Shown here piece after piece: positions 1 to 6,942 of a stretch of 23,879 bases of DNA. The DNA lies in assembly GCA_023436685.1 (NCBI GenBank), contig JAEZIL010000029.1, positions 1-23,879 of the forward strand. Direction: 5' to 3'. Source of the DNA: Bacteroidota bacterium. GTDB lineage: Bacteria > Bacteroidota > Bacteroidia > Chitinophagales > Chitinophagaceae. How positions within the stretch are numbered: the stretch's first letter is position 1; the number at the start of each line of letters is the position of its first letter. The notes beneath the pieces are model-generated. The model did not search any database, was not told the origin of the DNA, and saw only the letters and a program-made list of their open reading frames with translations. Position numbers and translations under genes: made by a program.

Positions 1-622
1 TCACATTGCGGTATCTACCTACCGATGGGATGCTCTTATCCAGCACATACTTAGGTACTTCAGCCCTTACATAGTCAACCAAACCTGCTGCGGGATACAC
101 CACCAGCGATGTACCTACCAGTATAAACACATCGGCCTGGTACATGATGGGTATAGCCTGTTCTATGCGTGGCACTGGCTCTTCGAACCAGACTATGTCG
201 GGTCTTAGCTGCGCGCCATCTTCGGCGGTATCTCCCAATTGAATATCAGAGCGTATTGGATACACCAACTCTTCGCTGTGTTCACTACGCATCTTGAAGA
301 TCTCACCATGCAGATGCAGTACTTTGGTAGATCCTGCCCTTTCGTGCAGGTCGTCGATGTTCTGGGTGATGATATGTACATCGTACTGCTCTTCCAGTTC
401 TGCCAATACCTTATGGGCTTGGTTAGGCTGTGCATCTAGTACATTGCGCCGCCGCATGTTGTAGAAGTCGAGCACTAATTGAGGATCTTTGCTCCATGCG
501 CGGGGTGTGGCTACGTCTTCTATATTGTATCCCTCCCAAAGTCCGTCGCTATCGCGGAAGGTTCTGAGGCCGCTTTCGGCACTGATACCTGCTCCCGATA
601 AAACTACCAGCTTTGGTTTCAT
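1..622 (-). CDS. Sir2-family NAD-dependent protein deacylase (partial, C-terminus off window)
   Basis: This reading frame is open from an ATG at 620-622 to the window edge, giving 207 residues; the family is usually about 230, so little is missing. Sirtuins remove acyl groups from lysine using NAD+, in the cytoplasm. Visible motifs are GAGISAESGLRTFRD (residues 10-24, NAD binding), TQNIDDLHERAG (86-97) and HLHG with the catalytic His105. FYNMRRR contains the Tyr54/Arg57 pair that marks class III (SIRT5/CobB-like) enzymes, which favour succinyl and other acidic acyl groups. The four zinc-binding cysteines of classical sirtuins are absent: there is no Cys between residues 107 and 150. From memory this is normal for Bacteroidetes members. 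The gene starts 6 bases after the stop of threonine dehydrogenase, so the two are probably cotranscribed. The family assignment is secure; acyl preference is inferred. Confidence 0.93.
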   Translation of the reverse strand, partial: MKPKLVVLSGAGISAESGLRTFRDSDGLWEGYNIEDVATPRAWSKDPQLVLDFYNMRRRNVLDAQPNQAHKVLAELEEQYDVHIITQNIDDLHERAGSTKVLHLHGEIFKMRSEHSEELVYPIRSDIQLGDTAEDGAQLRPDIVWFEEPVPRIEQAIPIMYQADVFILVGTSLVVYPAAGLVDYVRAEVPKYVLDKSIPSVGRYRNV

Positions 623-628
623 ACTAGT

Positions 629-1597
629 TTATTGATGCGCTACCTGCATTTTGGCTTTCAGGTTGGCCAACATGTCTTCCGTCATCTTGTCGAGGTCGAA
701 TTTTGGCTCCCAAGCCCAATCGGTACGGGCTGCACCATCGTTTATACTCTTAGGCCAGCCATCTGCAATAGCCTGCCTGAAATCGGGGTTATACTCGATC
801 TCGAATTCAGGTATATGCTTTTGGATAGCTTCTGCTATTTCTTTGGGTGAAAAGCTCATGGCAGAAAGGTTGTAAGCCATACGCGATTTTATGTGCTCTA
901 CAGGTGCTTCCATCAGCTCTATGGTAGCACGAATGGCATCGTCCATATACATCATGGGCAGGTATGTATCTTCAGACAAGAAGCAGGTGTATTTGCCATG
1001 CTTCAATGCTTCGTGGTATATTTCTACCGCGTAGTCGGTAGTGCCACCACCGGGCTCCGATTTCCAGCTGATAAGACCGGGGTAACGCAGGCTGCGCACA
1101 TCCAGGCCATAACGCTGGTTGTAGTACTGGCACCACAATTCGCCGGCATATTTACTGATACCATATACCGTACGTGGCTCGATAACGGTTTCCTGCGGGG
1201 TATCCTTCATTGGTGTGGTAGGGCCAAAAACGGCTATAGAGCTGGGCCAGTATATTTTGTTCAGCTTTTCTTCTACGCCAATATCCAGTACCTGCAGCAA
1301 GCTCTGCATATTTATCTCCCATGCTTTCTTCGGCATTTTTTCGCCGGTGGCAGAAAGCAGGGCTGCCAGTAAATATATCTGAGTAATACCTTCTTTACGC
1401 ACCAATGCAAGTGTAGCATCCTTATCCATAGCATCCAGCGTATAGTATGGCCCCTCGCCTGCCAGTAAAGGATGAGGTTCAGCCTTAAGATCTGTAGCAA
1501 CCACATTTTCTTTTCCATATAAGTTTCTGAGTGCAATTGTAAGCTCAACACCTATTTGGCCGCCGGCACCCATGATAAGGATCTTTTCTTGTTTCAT
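629..1597 (-). CDS. L-threonine 3-dehydrogenase, SDR type
   Basis: A 322-residue extended short-chain dehydrogenase. It oxidises L-threonine with NAD+ to 2-amino-3-ketobutyrate, which a separate ligase (Kbl) cleaves with CoA to glycine and acetyl-CoA. The Rossmann motif GAGGQIG lies at residues 10-16, and Asp36 (VVATD) fits NAD rather than NADP. The catalytic set is Ser119-Ser120 with Tyr145 and Lys149 (YGISK). The block PGLISWKSEPGGGTTDYAV (173-191) is the signature I recognise from SDR-type threonine dehydrogenases of Bacteroidetes and animals, as distinct from the zinc-dependent MDR Tdh of E. coli. Full length, ATG start. It is followed at 6 bases by the sirtuin gene; carA lies upstream on the same strand. 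No kbl gene is seen in the window. Confidence 0.92.
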   Translation of the reverse strand: MKQEKILIMGAGGQIGVELTIALRNLYGKENVVATDLKAEPHPLLAGEGPYYTLDAMDKDATLALVRKEGITQIYLLAALLSATGEKMPKKAWEINMQSLLQVLDIGVEEKLNKIYWPSSIAVFGPTTPMKDTPQETVIEPRTVYGISKYAGELWCQYYNQRYGLDVRSLRYPGLISWKSEPGGGTTDYAVEIYHEALKHGKYTCFLSEDTYLPMMYMDDAIRATIELMEAPVEHIKSRMAYNLSAMSFSPKEIAEAIQKHIPEFEIEYNPDFRQAIADGWPKSINDGAARTDWAWEPKFDLDKMTEDMLANLKAKMQVAHQ

Positions 1598-1662
1598 TAC
1601 TTGAAGTAAAACTTTATATGAAAATTAAATACAATTAGCTGCTATGGATAGTAATTATGTTA

Positions 1663-2778
1663 TTAGCTTTTATGCTCCTCTATTAGTTTAATGAAGTCAT
1701 CGAACAAATAGCGTGAATCATGTGGGCCGGGAGTACTTTCTGGGTGGTACTGTACCGAAAATGCAGGTTTACCTTTTACACGGATACCTTCTACTGAACC
1801 ATCGTTAAGGTTGACGTGTGTTACTTCTATATGTTCGGCATTGCGGGCAGCCTGCTCATCTACACCAAAACCGTGGTTTTGGGTAGTGATCTCAGACCTG
1901 CCTGTAATAAGGTTTTTCACCGGGTGGTTCAACCCACGGTGCCCGTGGTGCATCTTATATGTTGGTATATCGTTGGCACGTGCCAATAACTGGTGTCCCA
2001 GGCAAATGCCAAATAAGGGCTTATTATCGGCCATTACTTCTTTAACTGTATTTACGGCATAACCCATTGAAGCAGGATCGCCGGGACCATTAGAAATGAA
2101 TACACCATCGGGCTTAAACTCTAATACTTCTTTGTATGAAGTTTTAGCGGGAAATACCTTCATGTAGGCGCCACGCAGTGCCATACACTCCAGTTGGTAT
2201 TTTTTTACGCCAAAGTCCATAACAGCAATGCGCAGCCTGGCCTCAGGGTCGCCATAAGTGTATGGTTCTTTGGTAGATACCAGCGAACTCAGTTCCAAAC
2301 CTGCCATATCGGGTACTTTTGCCAGTTCTTCTTTCAGATTGGCGGGTTCTGATATCTCGGTACTGATAATGCAGTTCATAGCGCCTTTGCTGCGTATATG
2401 CTGCACTAATGCGCGCGTATCAACATCATATATCGCTACTATATTGTTTTCTTTCAAGTAATCTTCCAGGCTATCATTAGCCGTCATACGGCTGTAACGG
2501 TGGGAGATATTTTTACAGATAAGCCCTTTGATCTTAACTGAATCGCTTTCTACATCTATATCTTTTACACCATAGTTGCCAATGTGTGCATTGTTCATTA
2601 TAAGCACCTGGCCTGTATAGGAAGGATCGGTAAAAACCTCCTGATACCCGGTCATACCAGTATTAAAACATATTTCCCCCCCACTGGTGCCGGGGGCGCC
2701 GAATGATTTTCCTTTAAAGAAAGTACCGTCTTCAAGTAAGAGCCAGGCAGGAGTAGCAACAGGTTGTGATACAGACAT
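1663..2778 (-). CDS. carA: Carbamoyl-phosphate synthase small (glutaminase) subunit
   Basis: This 371-residue protein hydrolyses glutamine and passes ammonia to CarB for carbamoyl phosphate, feeding arginine and pyrimidine synthesis. The N-terminal CPSase small-chain domain carries FNTGMTGYQEVFTDPSYTGQ (38-57). The C-terminal class I glutamine amidotransferase domain has the nucleophile Cys259 in FGICLGHQ, the HHGHRGLNHPV block (277-287), QNHGFGV (300-306), and His345/Glu347 in SVQYHPEST. All catalytic residues are present. I chose the ATG at 2776-2778. A TTG six codons upstream is in frame, but it adds residues unlike the family and sits only a few bases from a possible -7 promoter element. 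carB is not adjacent. The start is downstream of the structured gap at 2823-3000. Confidence 0.97.
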   Translation of the reverse strand: MSVSQPVATPAWLLLEDGTFFKGKSFGAPGTSGGEICFNTGMTGYQEVFTDPSYTGQVLIMNNAHIGNYGVKDIDVESDSVKIKGLICKNISHRYSRMTANDSLEDYLKENNIVAIYDVDTRALVQHIRSKGAMNCIISTEISEPANLKEELAKVPDMAGLELSSLVSTKEPYTYGDPEARLRIAVMDFGVKKYQLECMALRGAYMKVFPAKTSYKEVLEFKPDGVFISNGPGDPASMGYAVNTVKEVMADNKPLFGICLGHQLLARANDIPTYKMHHGHRGLNHPVKNLITGRSEITTQNHGFGVDEQAARNAEHIEVTHVNLNDGSVEGIRVKGKPAFSVQYHPESTPGPHDSRYLFDDFIKLIEEHKS

Positions 2779-2793
2779 AAAAAACAAATTGCG

Positions 2794-2822
2794 CAAAATT
2801 AATAAAAAACTGCCGTTACAAA
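2794..2822 (-). promoter_or_regulatory. Possible Bacteroidetes-type promoter of carA
   Basis: On the minus strand TTTG (2819-2822) is followed after 17 bases by TAATTTTG (2794-2801), matching the TAnnTTTG -7 consensus. The spacing is 2-3 bases shorter than the usual 19-20. It would give a leader of roughly 10 bases before the ATG at 2778. Based on motif only. Confidence 0.4.
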
Positions 2823-2841
2823 TGTGTTTTTAAGAAAAGTA

Positions 2842-2850
2842 TTATCCACA
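2842..2850 (+). promoter_or_regulatory. DnaA-box 9-mer (TTATCCACA)
   Basis: A perfect copy of the E. coli high-affinity DnaA box, TTATCCACA, lies in the gap between carA and the divergent lipoprotein gene. A second, 8-of-9 copy lies about 100 bases away in inverted orientation at 2950-2958. Binding is inferred from sequence only. Confidence 0.45.
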
Positions 2851-2922
2851 AATAACTCATTAATTTTTTCCATATTCGTTGTTAAGTTTTGCTAAGTTTT
2901 CTGTCATAAAAAAAAATTTTTC

Positions 2923-2983
2923 ATGCTACAGTTCGTCCTTAGGAAGCTTCGTGGATAAGCTTTTAAGCTACGAAATGTAGCAT
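2923..2983. repeat. 14-bp imperfect inverted repeat with inner hairpin, in a gene-free gap
   Basis: The arms at 2923-2936 (ATGCTACAGTTCGT) and 2970-2983 (ACGAAATGTAGCAT) pair with a single mismatch. Between them AAGCTT at 2944-2949 and 2957-2962 can form an inner hairpin. On the minus strand the stem is followed by a T-rich run (2910-2921), so an RNA read toward carA would resemble an intrinsic terminator or attenuator. The whole gene-free stretch 2779-3126 (348 bases) is AT-rich. Apart from this repeat, two DnaA-box 9-mers and the carA promoter candidate I see nothing else in it. Role unknown. Confidence 0.55.
2950..2958 (-). promoter_or_regulatory. DnaA-box-like 9-mer (TTATCCACG on minus strand)
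   Basis: The minus strand reads TTATCCACG, one base from TTATCCACA. It sits in the loop region of the 2923-2983 inverted repeat and faces the perfect box at 2842-2850 across an A/T-rich tract (2908-2921). Confidence 0.35.
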
Positions 2984-3126
2984 ATAATATTTGAGGCGGG
3001 TTAGCAATAGTCATCATAGGGTTTTAGGTAGCTTTTATGTATAGCAAATATACAATTTTTATAGGTGAGAATCAATTTATGAATACGAACATAGTATATT
3101 GGCATACACCTTGCTGTAGCGAATTA

Positions 3127-3561
3127 ATGAAATACTTCTCTCTCTTACTGGCATGCGCCATCGGGTGCTTTGCTTCGTGTAAAAAAGACATGCTGCCTGC
3201 TACTAAACAGGATATACCTAACAGCGCCTTATACAAAAACAGGGATTGGCATATTATCTATCGCCAAAATGGAGATTATATCAAGGATTCGAGCAATGAA
3301 TATACAGAGACGTTCCAGATAAATTATCTTACAGATAACAGTATACAGATACCAGCATTTTCTATAGCAAAACCAGATACCCTTATAAAACAGGATATGT
3401 TAGGAGATAGCCTGGTAACATTTTATAAGAAAGGGCAATTTTATGACATAGGTTTAAGGTATTATAAAAATGTCGATTCAGCAGTTATAAGCTACTATGC
3501 AATACAAATAAACGGAGGCCATAAATATGATTATTATAATGTGACTGCCTGGGCTAGATAA
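3127..3561 (+). CDS. Small lipoprotein of unknown function
   Basis: I do not recognise this 144-residue protein. I start it at the ATG at 3127 because the following residues form a signal peptide (MKYFSLLLACAIGCFASC) ending in a lipobox-like FASC, with Cys18 as the likely lipidated residue. A longer in-frame start at 3037 would bury that signal. The mature part begins KKDMLPATKQ and reads as a compact beta-rich domain with aromatic and Asp/Asn residues, which suggests an envelope location. It faces away from carA and converges with the DinB-fold gene, leaving 19 bases between the stops. Composition resembles the single-copy hypothetical lipoproteins common in Chitinophagaceae. Confidence 0.7.
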   Translation: MKYFSLLLACAIGCFASCKKDMLPATKQDIPNSALYKNRDWHIIYRQNGDYIKDSSNEYTETFQINYLTDNSIQIPAFSIAKPDTLIKQDMLGDSLVTFYKKGQFYDIGLRYYKNVDSAVISYYAIQINGGHKYDYYNVTAWAR

Positions 3562-3580
3562 ATGTAAGATAAAGGGCTCG

Positions 3581-4108
3581 CTATATATCCCACACATTTA
3601 GCTCCTTATCCAGCCCGTCTATCTGGTGCAGGTGGCGCTCACAGTGGTAAATGATGAAGTAGCCCCATTCGTAGCGGGTAAGCTCGCCAAATAAATGATG
3701 GCTGTAACCGGTGCATACTTCGTTGGCGGGTTTTGCTTCCAGTATAGCCTTTATATTTCCCCTTATGTCGCCAAGTTTCATAAGCTGCTGCTTTTTATCC
3801 CAATGAAGGATAGTGTGATCGGGTTGTAAGGGTTCCGGTGCAGTCAGTTTACGATCGTAGTTTTGATAAATTTCTTTTATAGCATTCACCTGCTCATCGT
3901 AATTTCTATCGCCGCTACGCGTTTGGCCTTTTATCACTTCTAAGATCAATTCCTCCAACCGTATCAGGTGAGCTACTATTTGCCCGGCACTCCAGCCACC
4001 GTCGCCGCGAGGGGTATTATATTGTTCCTCGGTAAAAGAATATAATTTCTGGTCGAGCAATGCGGTATTTGCATCCAGGTCATCGCGCAGTTGTTGTGTA
4101 GAAATCAT
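3581..4108 (-). CDS. DinB-fold (DinB/YfiT-like) metal-binding protein
   Basis: A 175-residue protein with the four-helix-bundle pattern of the DinB superfamily. These proteins usually bind a divalent metal through three histidines; members act as thiol-dependent S-transferases or hydrolases. GGWSAGQIVAHLIRLE supplies the first ligand (His47). HCERHLHQI near the C-terminus supplies the second and third (His155 and His159, spacing HxxxH), with further histidines at 137-138 and 161. The substrate cannot be told from sequence. The gene is divergent from the rhodanese gene, with a 100-base shared upstream region. The fold is confident; the activity is not. Confidence 0.8.
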   Translation of the reverse strand: MISTQQLRDDLDANTALLDQKLYSFTEEQYNTPRGDGGWSAGQIVAHLIRLEELILEVIKGQTRSGDRNYDEQVNAIKEIYQNYDRKLTAPEPLQPDHTILHWDKKQQLMKLGDIRGNIKAILEAKPANEVCTGYSHHLFGELTRYEWGYFIIYHCERHLHQIDGLDKELNVWDI

Positions 4109-4208
4109 AATGAAAAATGTTTATGAACTGTTTATAATCACACAAAACAGTCGTGCCATATATATATATTTTCAAGCAGAACTGTTTATCTTTATAAAAA
4201 TAAAATAT

Positions 4209-4628
4209 ATGCTATCAACCCATTTACGCCTGCTTTTGGCTACTTTATTGCTTTTGCCCTCGCTATATAGTTTTGCCGGTAATGGTAACAAGCTTAGTCC
4301 AACCGAGTTTGAGAAGGCCATACTTACCAATAGCGATGCAGTAATAATAGATGTACGTACGCCCGAAGAATTTGAACAGGGCACACGCTTGAAGGGAGCT
4401 TACTGTGTAGATTGGCAACAAAACGACTTTACTGTGCGCATGGCCAATTTCGACAAGAAAAAACCGACGTTTGTGTATTGCAAAAGCGGAAAACGCAGCC
4501 ATGACGCTGCCGCTAAAATGCGCGAAATGGGCTTTACACGTGTATATGAGCTACAAGGCGGCTTGCAGGCGTGGGAAGCTGAGGGCAAAGAAGTAACACG
4601 ATTTAAAAGGAACGGTGATAATAAATAA
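4209..4628 (+). CDS. Exported single-domain rhodanese
   Basis: A 139-residue protein. The ATG at 4209 is preferred because it begins a clean signal peptide (MLSTHLRLLLATLLLLPSLYSFA, cleavage near residue 23); the longer frame from 4110 runs through low-complexity upstream sequence. The rest is one rhodanese domain: Asp48-Val-Arg50 (IDVRTPEEF), the active-site loop CKSGKRS with Cys91 as persulfide-forming residue, and ELQGGLQAWEAEG near the end. Rhodaneses carry sulfane sulfur; export suggests a periplasmic sulfur-transfer or thiol role. An extra Cys66 is present in GAYCVDW. A terminator follows at 4674. Family certain, partner unknown. Confidence 0.9.
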   Translation: MLSTHLRLLLATLLLLPSLYSFAGNGNKLSPTEFEKAILTNSDAVIIDVRTPEEFEQGTRLKGAYCVDWQQNDFTVRMANFDKKKPTFVYCKSGKRSHDAAAKMREMGFTRVYELQGGLQAWEAEGKEVTRFKRNGDNK

Positions 4629-4673
4629 CAACAGTGTAGATAACCTTGTTAGTTAATTACAGACAGATATAAG

Positions 4674-4696
4674 AGCGCCCCTCGTGGCGCTTTTTT
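4674..4696 (+). terminator. Intrinsic terminator after the rhodanese gene
   Basis: AGCGCC (4674-4679), a six-base loop and GGCGCT (4686-4691) form a GC-rich stem that runs straight into TTTTTT. It lies 45 bases after the rhodanese stop and just before the stop of the convergent radical SAM gene. Confidence 0.85.
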
Positions 4697-4697
4697 A

Positions 4698-6893
4698 TTA
4701 TAATTGTAGCAGCCCGTATTTGTACAAACTATTCACAGGCTTATTATCCCAAAAGATTTCAAAATCATCAAAACCGGCGGCTTCGTAATCGGCTATTACT
4801 TCCTGCAGTGTATATGTTTTTGCTTCTTTCACCGAGAGTTTGGGCAGTATACCTGCCAGCCATTCGCCGCGGTCTTTATCTACCTTGATATTGAATACAT
4901 CTCTCCTGCCCTGGAAAGTGAGTGAACCGACTTCCCAGGTAGCTCCTTTCTTCGATTTGGTAACCACTTCATATTTAGGTTGCTTTCCCAGCCATACAAT
5001 TTTGGATTGAGGCTTTGCAGCTGTATAGGGCTCCTCCTCCAATGCTTTCTGAATATAGTCTGCCGCCACAGTAGTTTTCGGCACTTTAAAATCGAACCAT
5101 TTTTGTAAAGGATGATCGAAACAGGTGCCATGCATATAGTTGAGCAACGATTTTTTTAACCCATAACTAAAGCTATCGTGGTCAGCCCCACCGGGATCGG
5201 TATGTACAATATCGTTATTAGCGAACGTACCTACTATATCTGATACCTTTAGCACATTATATTTCTCAGGCTCCAGGCCTACAGGGCTGTGTGCCGTCAT
5301 GGCAAACTGGTGCCAGAAAGCCGATTGCAGGATACCTGCCTGAAACATCTGACGCACCATTTCCAGCGAATCAATAGTTTCCTGCGCCGTTTGTGTAGGA
5401 AATCCGTACATAAGGTAGGCATGCACCATGATACCTGCTTCGGTAAAGTGCTTGTTGACACGGGCCACTTGCGCAACAGTAATTCCCTTTTGTATAAGCT
5501 GCAGCAAGCGGTCGGAGGCCACCTCCAGCCCGCCAGAAACTGCGATGCAGCCCGACTCTTTCAACAAATAACACAGATCGCGCGTAAAACTTTTTTCGAA
5601 ACGGATATTTGTCCACCATGTAACGGTAAGTTTCCGTTTTATGATCTCCAGGGCTAAGGCACGCATCAATGCCGGGGGGGCAGCTTCATCCACAAAATGA
5701 AAACCATTCTGCCCTGTTTGTGCTATAATCTGCTCCATGCGGTTGCACAAAAGGCCGGCGGCAACAGGTTCGTAAACCTTTATATAGTCGAGCGAGATAT
5801 CGCAAAACGTGCATTTGCCCCAATAGCAGCCGTGCGCCATGGTAAGTTTGTTCCAGCGGCCGTCGCTCCAGAGGCTATGCATCGGGTTCACCACCTCTAT
5901 GGCAGATATGTATTTATCCAGCCACAGGTCGCTGTAATCGGGCGTACCTACCTGTGCCATTTTATAGTCGCTGCAGGAAGAGCCATTTAGATAAACAACT
6001 GCTCCATCTACCAATATGAAAGTGCGCTTTAGATCATGGCGTTGCAACTCGCCGTCTATATATTTCAGCAACAGCTCAATAGGCAATTCACCATCATCAA
6101 GCGTAATGAAATCGAAAAACTCGAAAACACGTGCATCTGATAAAGAACGCAGTTCGGTGTTCGGGAAACCACCACCCATTGCGATCTTTACATTAGGGTA
6201 ATGCTGCTTTATCCATTGTGCACAACGGAATGAAGCGTACAGGTTGCCCGGAAACGGCACTGACAATGCAACTAATTTAGGTTGCACCTGCTGCATTCTT
6301 TGCGCGAGTATATGTATCAGTATTTTGTCTACAAAGGTATAACCGGCCTGTAATGAGCTATACAATTCGTCGAAACTATTGGCAGAGCGCCCCAAACGTT
6401 CGGCATAGCGGCTGAAGCCGAAATGCGGGTCGAGGCATTCCATTATAAGGTCTGACAGATCTTCCAGGTACATAGTGGCAAAGTGCTTTGCCTTATCCTG
6501 AATACCCATAGAGCCAAATGCCCAGTCTAGCTCACTGAGCTGCGCGAAACGTGAAGCTTCGGGCAGTAGATTGCGCTTAGCAATGGCATGTGCCAGTGTA
6601 GGATCTTTACCTTGTAAAAAAAGCACTACCGAATCGATAGTATTAATATAATCCTGTTGCAGGGCAAGCATGCGCCTAGCATTGTCCGACCACTCTGCCT
6701 CAACATCTATTGCAGCAAATAGCGCTTCCAATCCACGACCAGAGAATATTTCAAGTGTCACCTCAATACCCAGATCGGCCTGGAAAGAAGTGATGTTTTT
6801 TGTATTCAAAAAACCCTTCAGGTAGGCGGTAGCCGGGTAAGGCGTATTTAGCTGCGTAAACGGCGGCATTATCAAAAACACGGAAGCACTCAA
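4698..6893 (-). CDS. B12-binding-domain type radical SAM protein with CX4CX2C cluster motif
   Basis: About 731 residues. An N-terminal Rossmann-like part opens with VFLIMPPFTQLNTPYPATAYLKGF and includes MGGGFPNTELRSL (239-251), as in cobalamin-binding radical SAM proteins. The base-off DxHxxG motif is not visible. A radical SAM domain follows, with Cys356, Cys361 and Cys364 in GCYWGKCTFC. This is CX4CX2C rather than the usual CX3CX2C, and I recall similar 'GCYWxKCxFC' variants in this family. Substrate unknown. Start choice: the frame extends to 6941, but a strong promoter overlaps that stretch, so translation must begin later. Options are TTG 6893, GTG 6881 and ATG 6869. I chose 6893 because it keeps the first beta strand and the N-terminus then matches relatives best. 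It overlaps no coding sequence, but its promoter lies in the end of the MFS gene. Confidence 0.82.
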   Translation of the reverse strand: MSASVFLIMPPFTQLNTPYPATAYLKGFLNTKNITSFQADLGIEVTLEIFSGRGLEALFAAIDVEAEWSDNARRMLALQQDYINTIDSVVLFLQGKDPTLAHAIAKRNLLPEASRFAQLSELDWAFGSMGIQDKAKHFATMYLEDLSDLIMECLDPHFGFSRYAERLGRSANSFDELYSSLQAGYTFVDKILIHILAQRMQQVQPKLVALSVPFPGNLYASFRCAQWIKQHYPNVKIAMGGGFPNTELRSLSDARVFEFFDFITLDDGELPIELLLKYIDGELQRHDLKRTFILVDGAVVYLNGSSCSDYKMAQVGTPDYSDLWLDKYISAIEVVNPMHSLWSDGRWNKLTMAHGCYWGKCTFCDISLDYIKVYEPVAAGLLCNRMEQIIAQTGQNGFHFVDEAAPPALMRALALEIIKRKLTVTWWTNIRFEKSFTRDLCYLLKESGCIAVSGGLEVASDRLLQLIQKGITVAQVARVNKHFTEAGIMVHAYLMYGFPTQTAQETIDSLEMVRQMFQAGILQSAFWHQFAMTAHSPVGLEPEKYNVLKVSDIVGTFANNDIVHTDPGGADHDSFSYGLKKSLLNYMHGTCFDHPLQKWFDFKVPKTTVAADYIQKALEEEPYTAAKPQSKIVWLGKQPKYEVVTKSKKGATWEVGSLTFQGRRDVFNIKVDKDRGEWLAGILPKLSVKEAKTYTLQEVIADYEAAGFDDFEIFWDNKPVNSLYKYGLLQL

Positions 6894-6911
6894 AACACTG
6901 ATATTAAGGTG

Positions 6912-6942
6912 CAAAAGTACGTTATACTTCCGGCAAGACAAG
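6912..6942 (-). promoter_or_regulatory. Bacteroidetes-type promoter of the radical SAM gene
   Basis: On the minus strand CTTG (6939-6942) is followed after 19 bases by TACTTTTG (6912-6919), a full TAnnTTTG match with normal spacing. It lies at the 3' end of the MFS coding region and predicts transcription starting near 6906. This rules out the most upstream start of the radical SAM frame. Confidence 0.7.

Noticed and set aside
1..622. Sirtuin as a decaying gene because zinc cysteines are lost
   Set aside because: All catalytic and NAD-binding motifs are intact and, from memory, Bacteroidetes sirtuins generally lack these cysteines.
893..1372. 159-codon plus-strand frame across threonine dehydrogenase
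   Set aside because: It is the antisense shadow of a well-supported gene and shows no family pattern; the same holds for the other long frames opposite real genes, such as 5289-5657 and 7097-7489.
2860..2907. 15-codon frame on the minus strand after the stem-loop, a possible leader peptide for carA
   Set aside because: No ribosome-binding or repeated Arg/pyrimidine-type codons are seen, and an ATG followed by 15 codons is expected by chance in this AT-rich stretch.
3037..3126. Longer start for the 3127 lipoprotein
   Set aside because: It would place 30 residues before a clear signal peptide and destroy its function; similar reasoning removes 4110-4208 before the rhodanese.
6894..6941. Upstream TTG start for the radical SAM protein
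   Set aside because: The promoter (6912-6942) overlaps these codons, so they would not be on the transcript.
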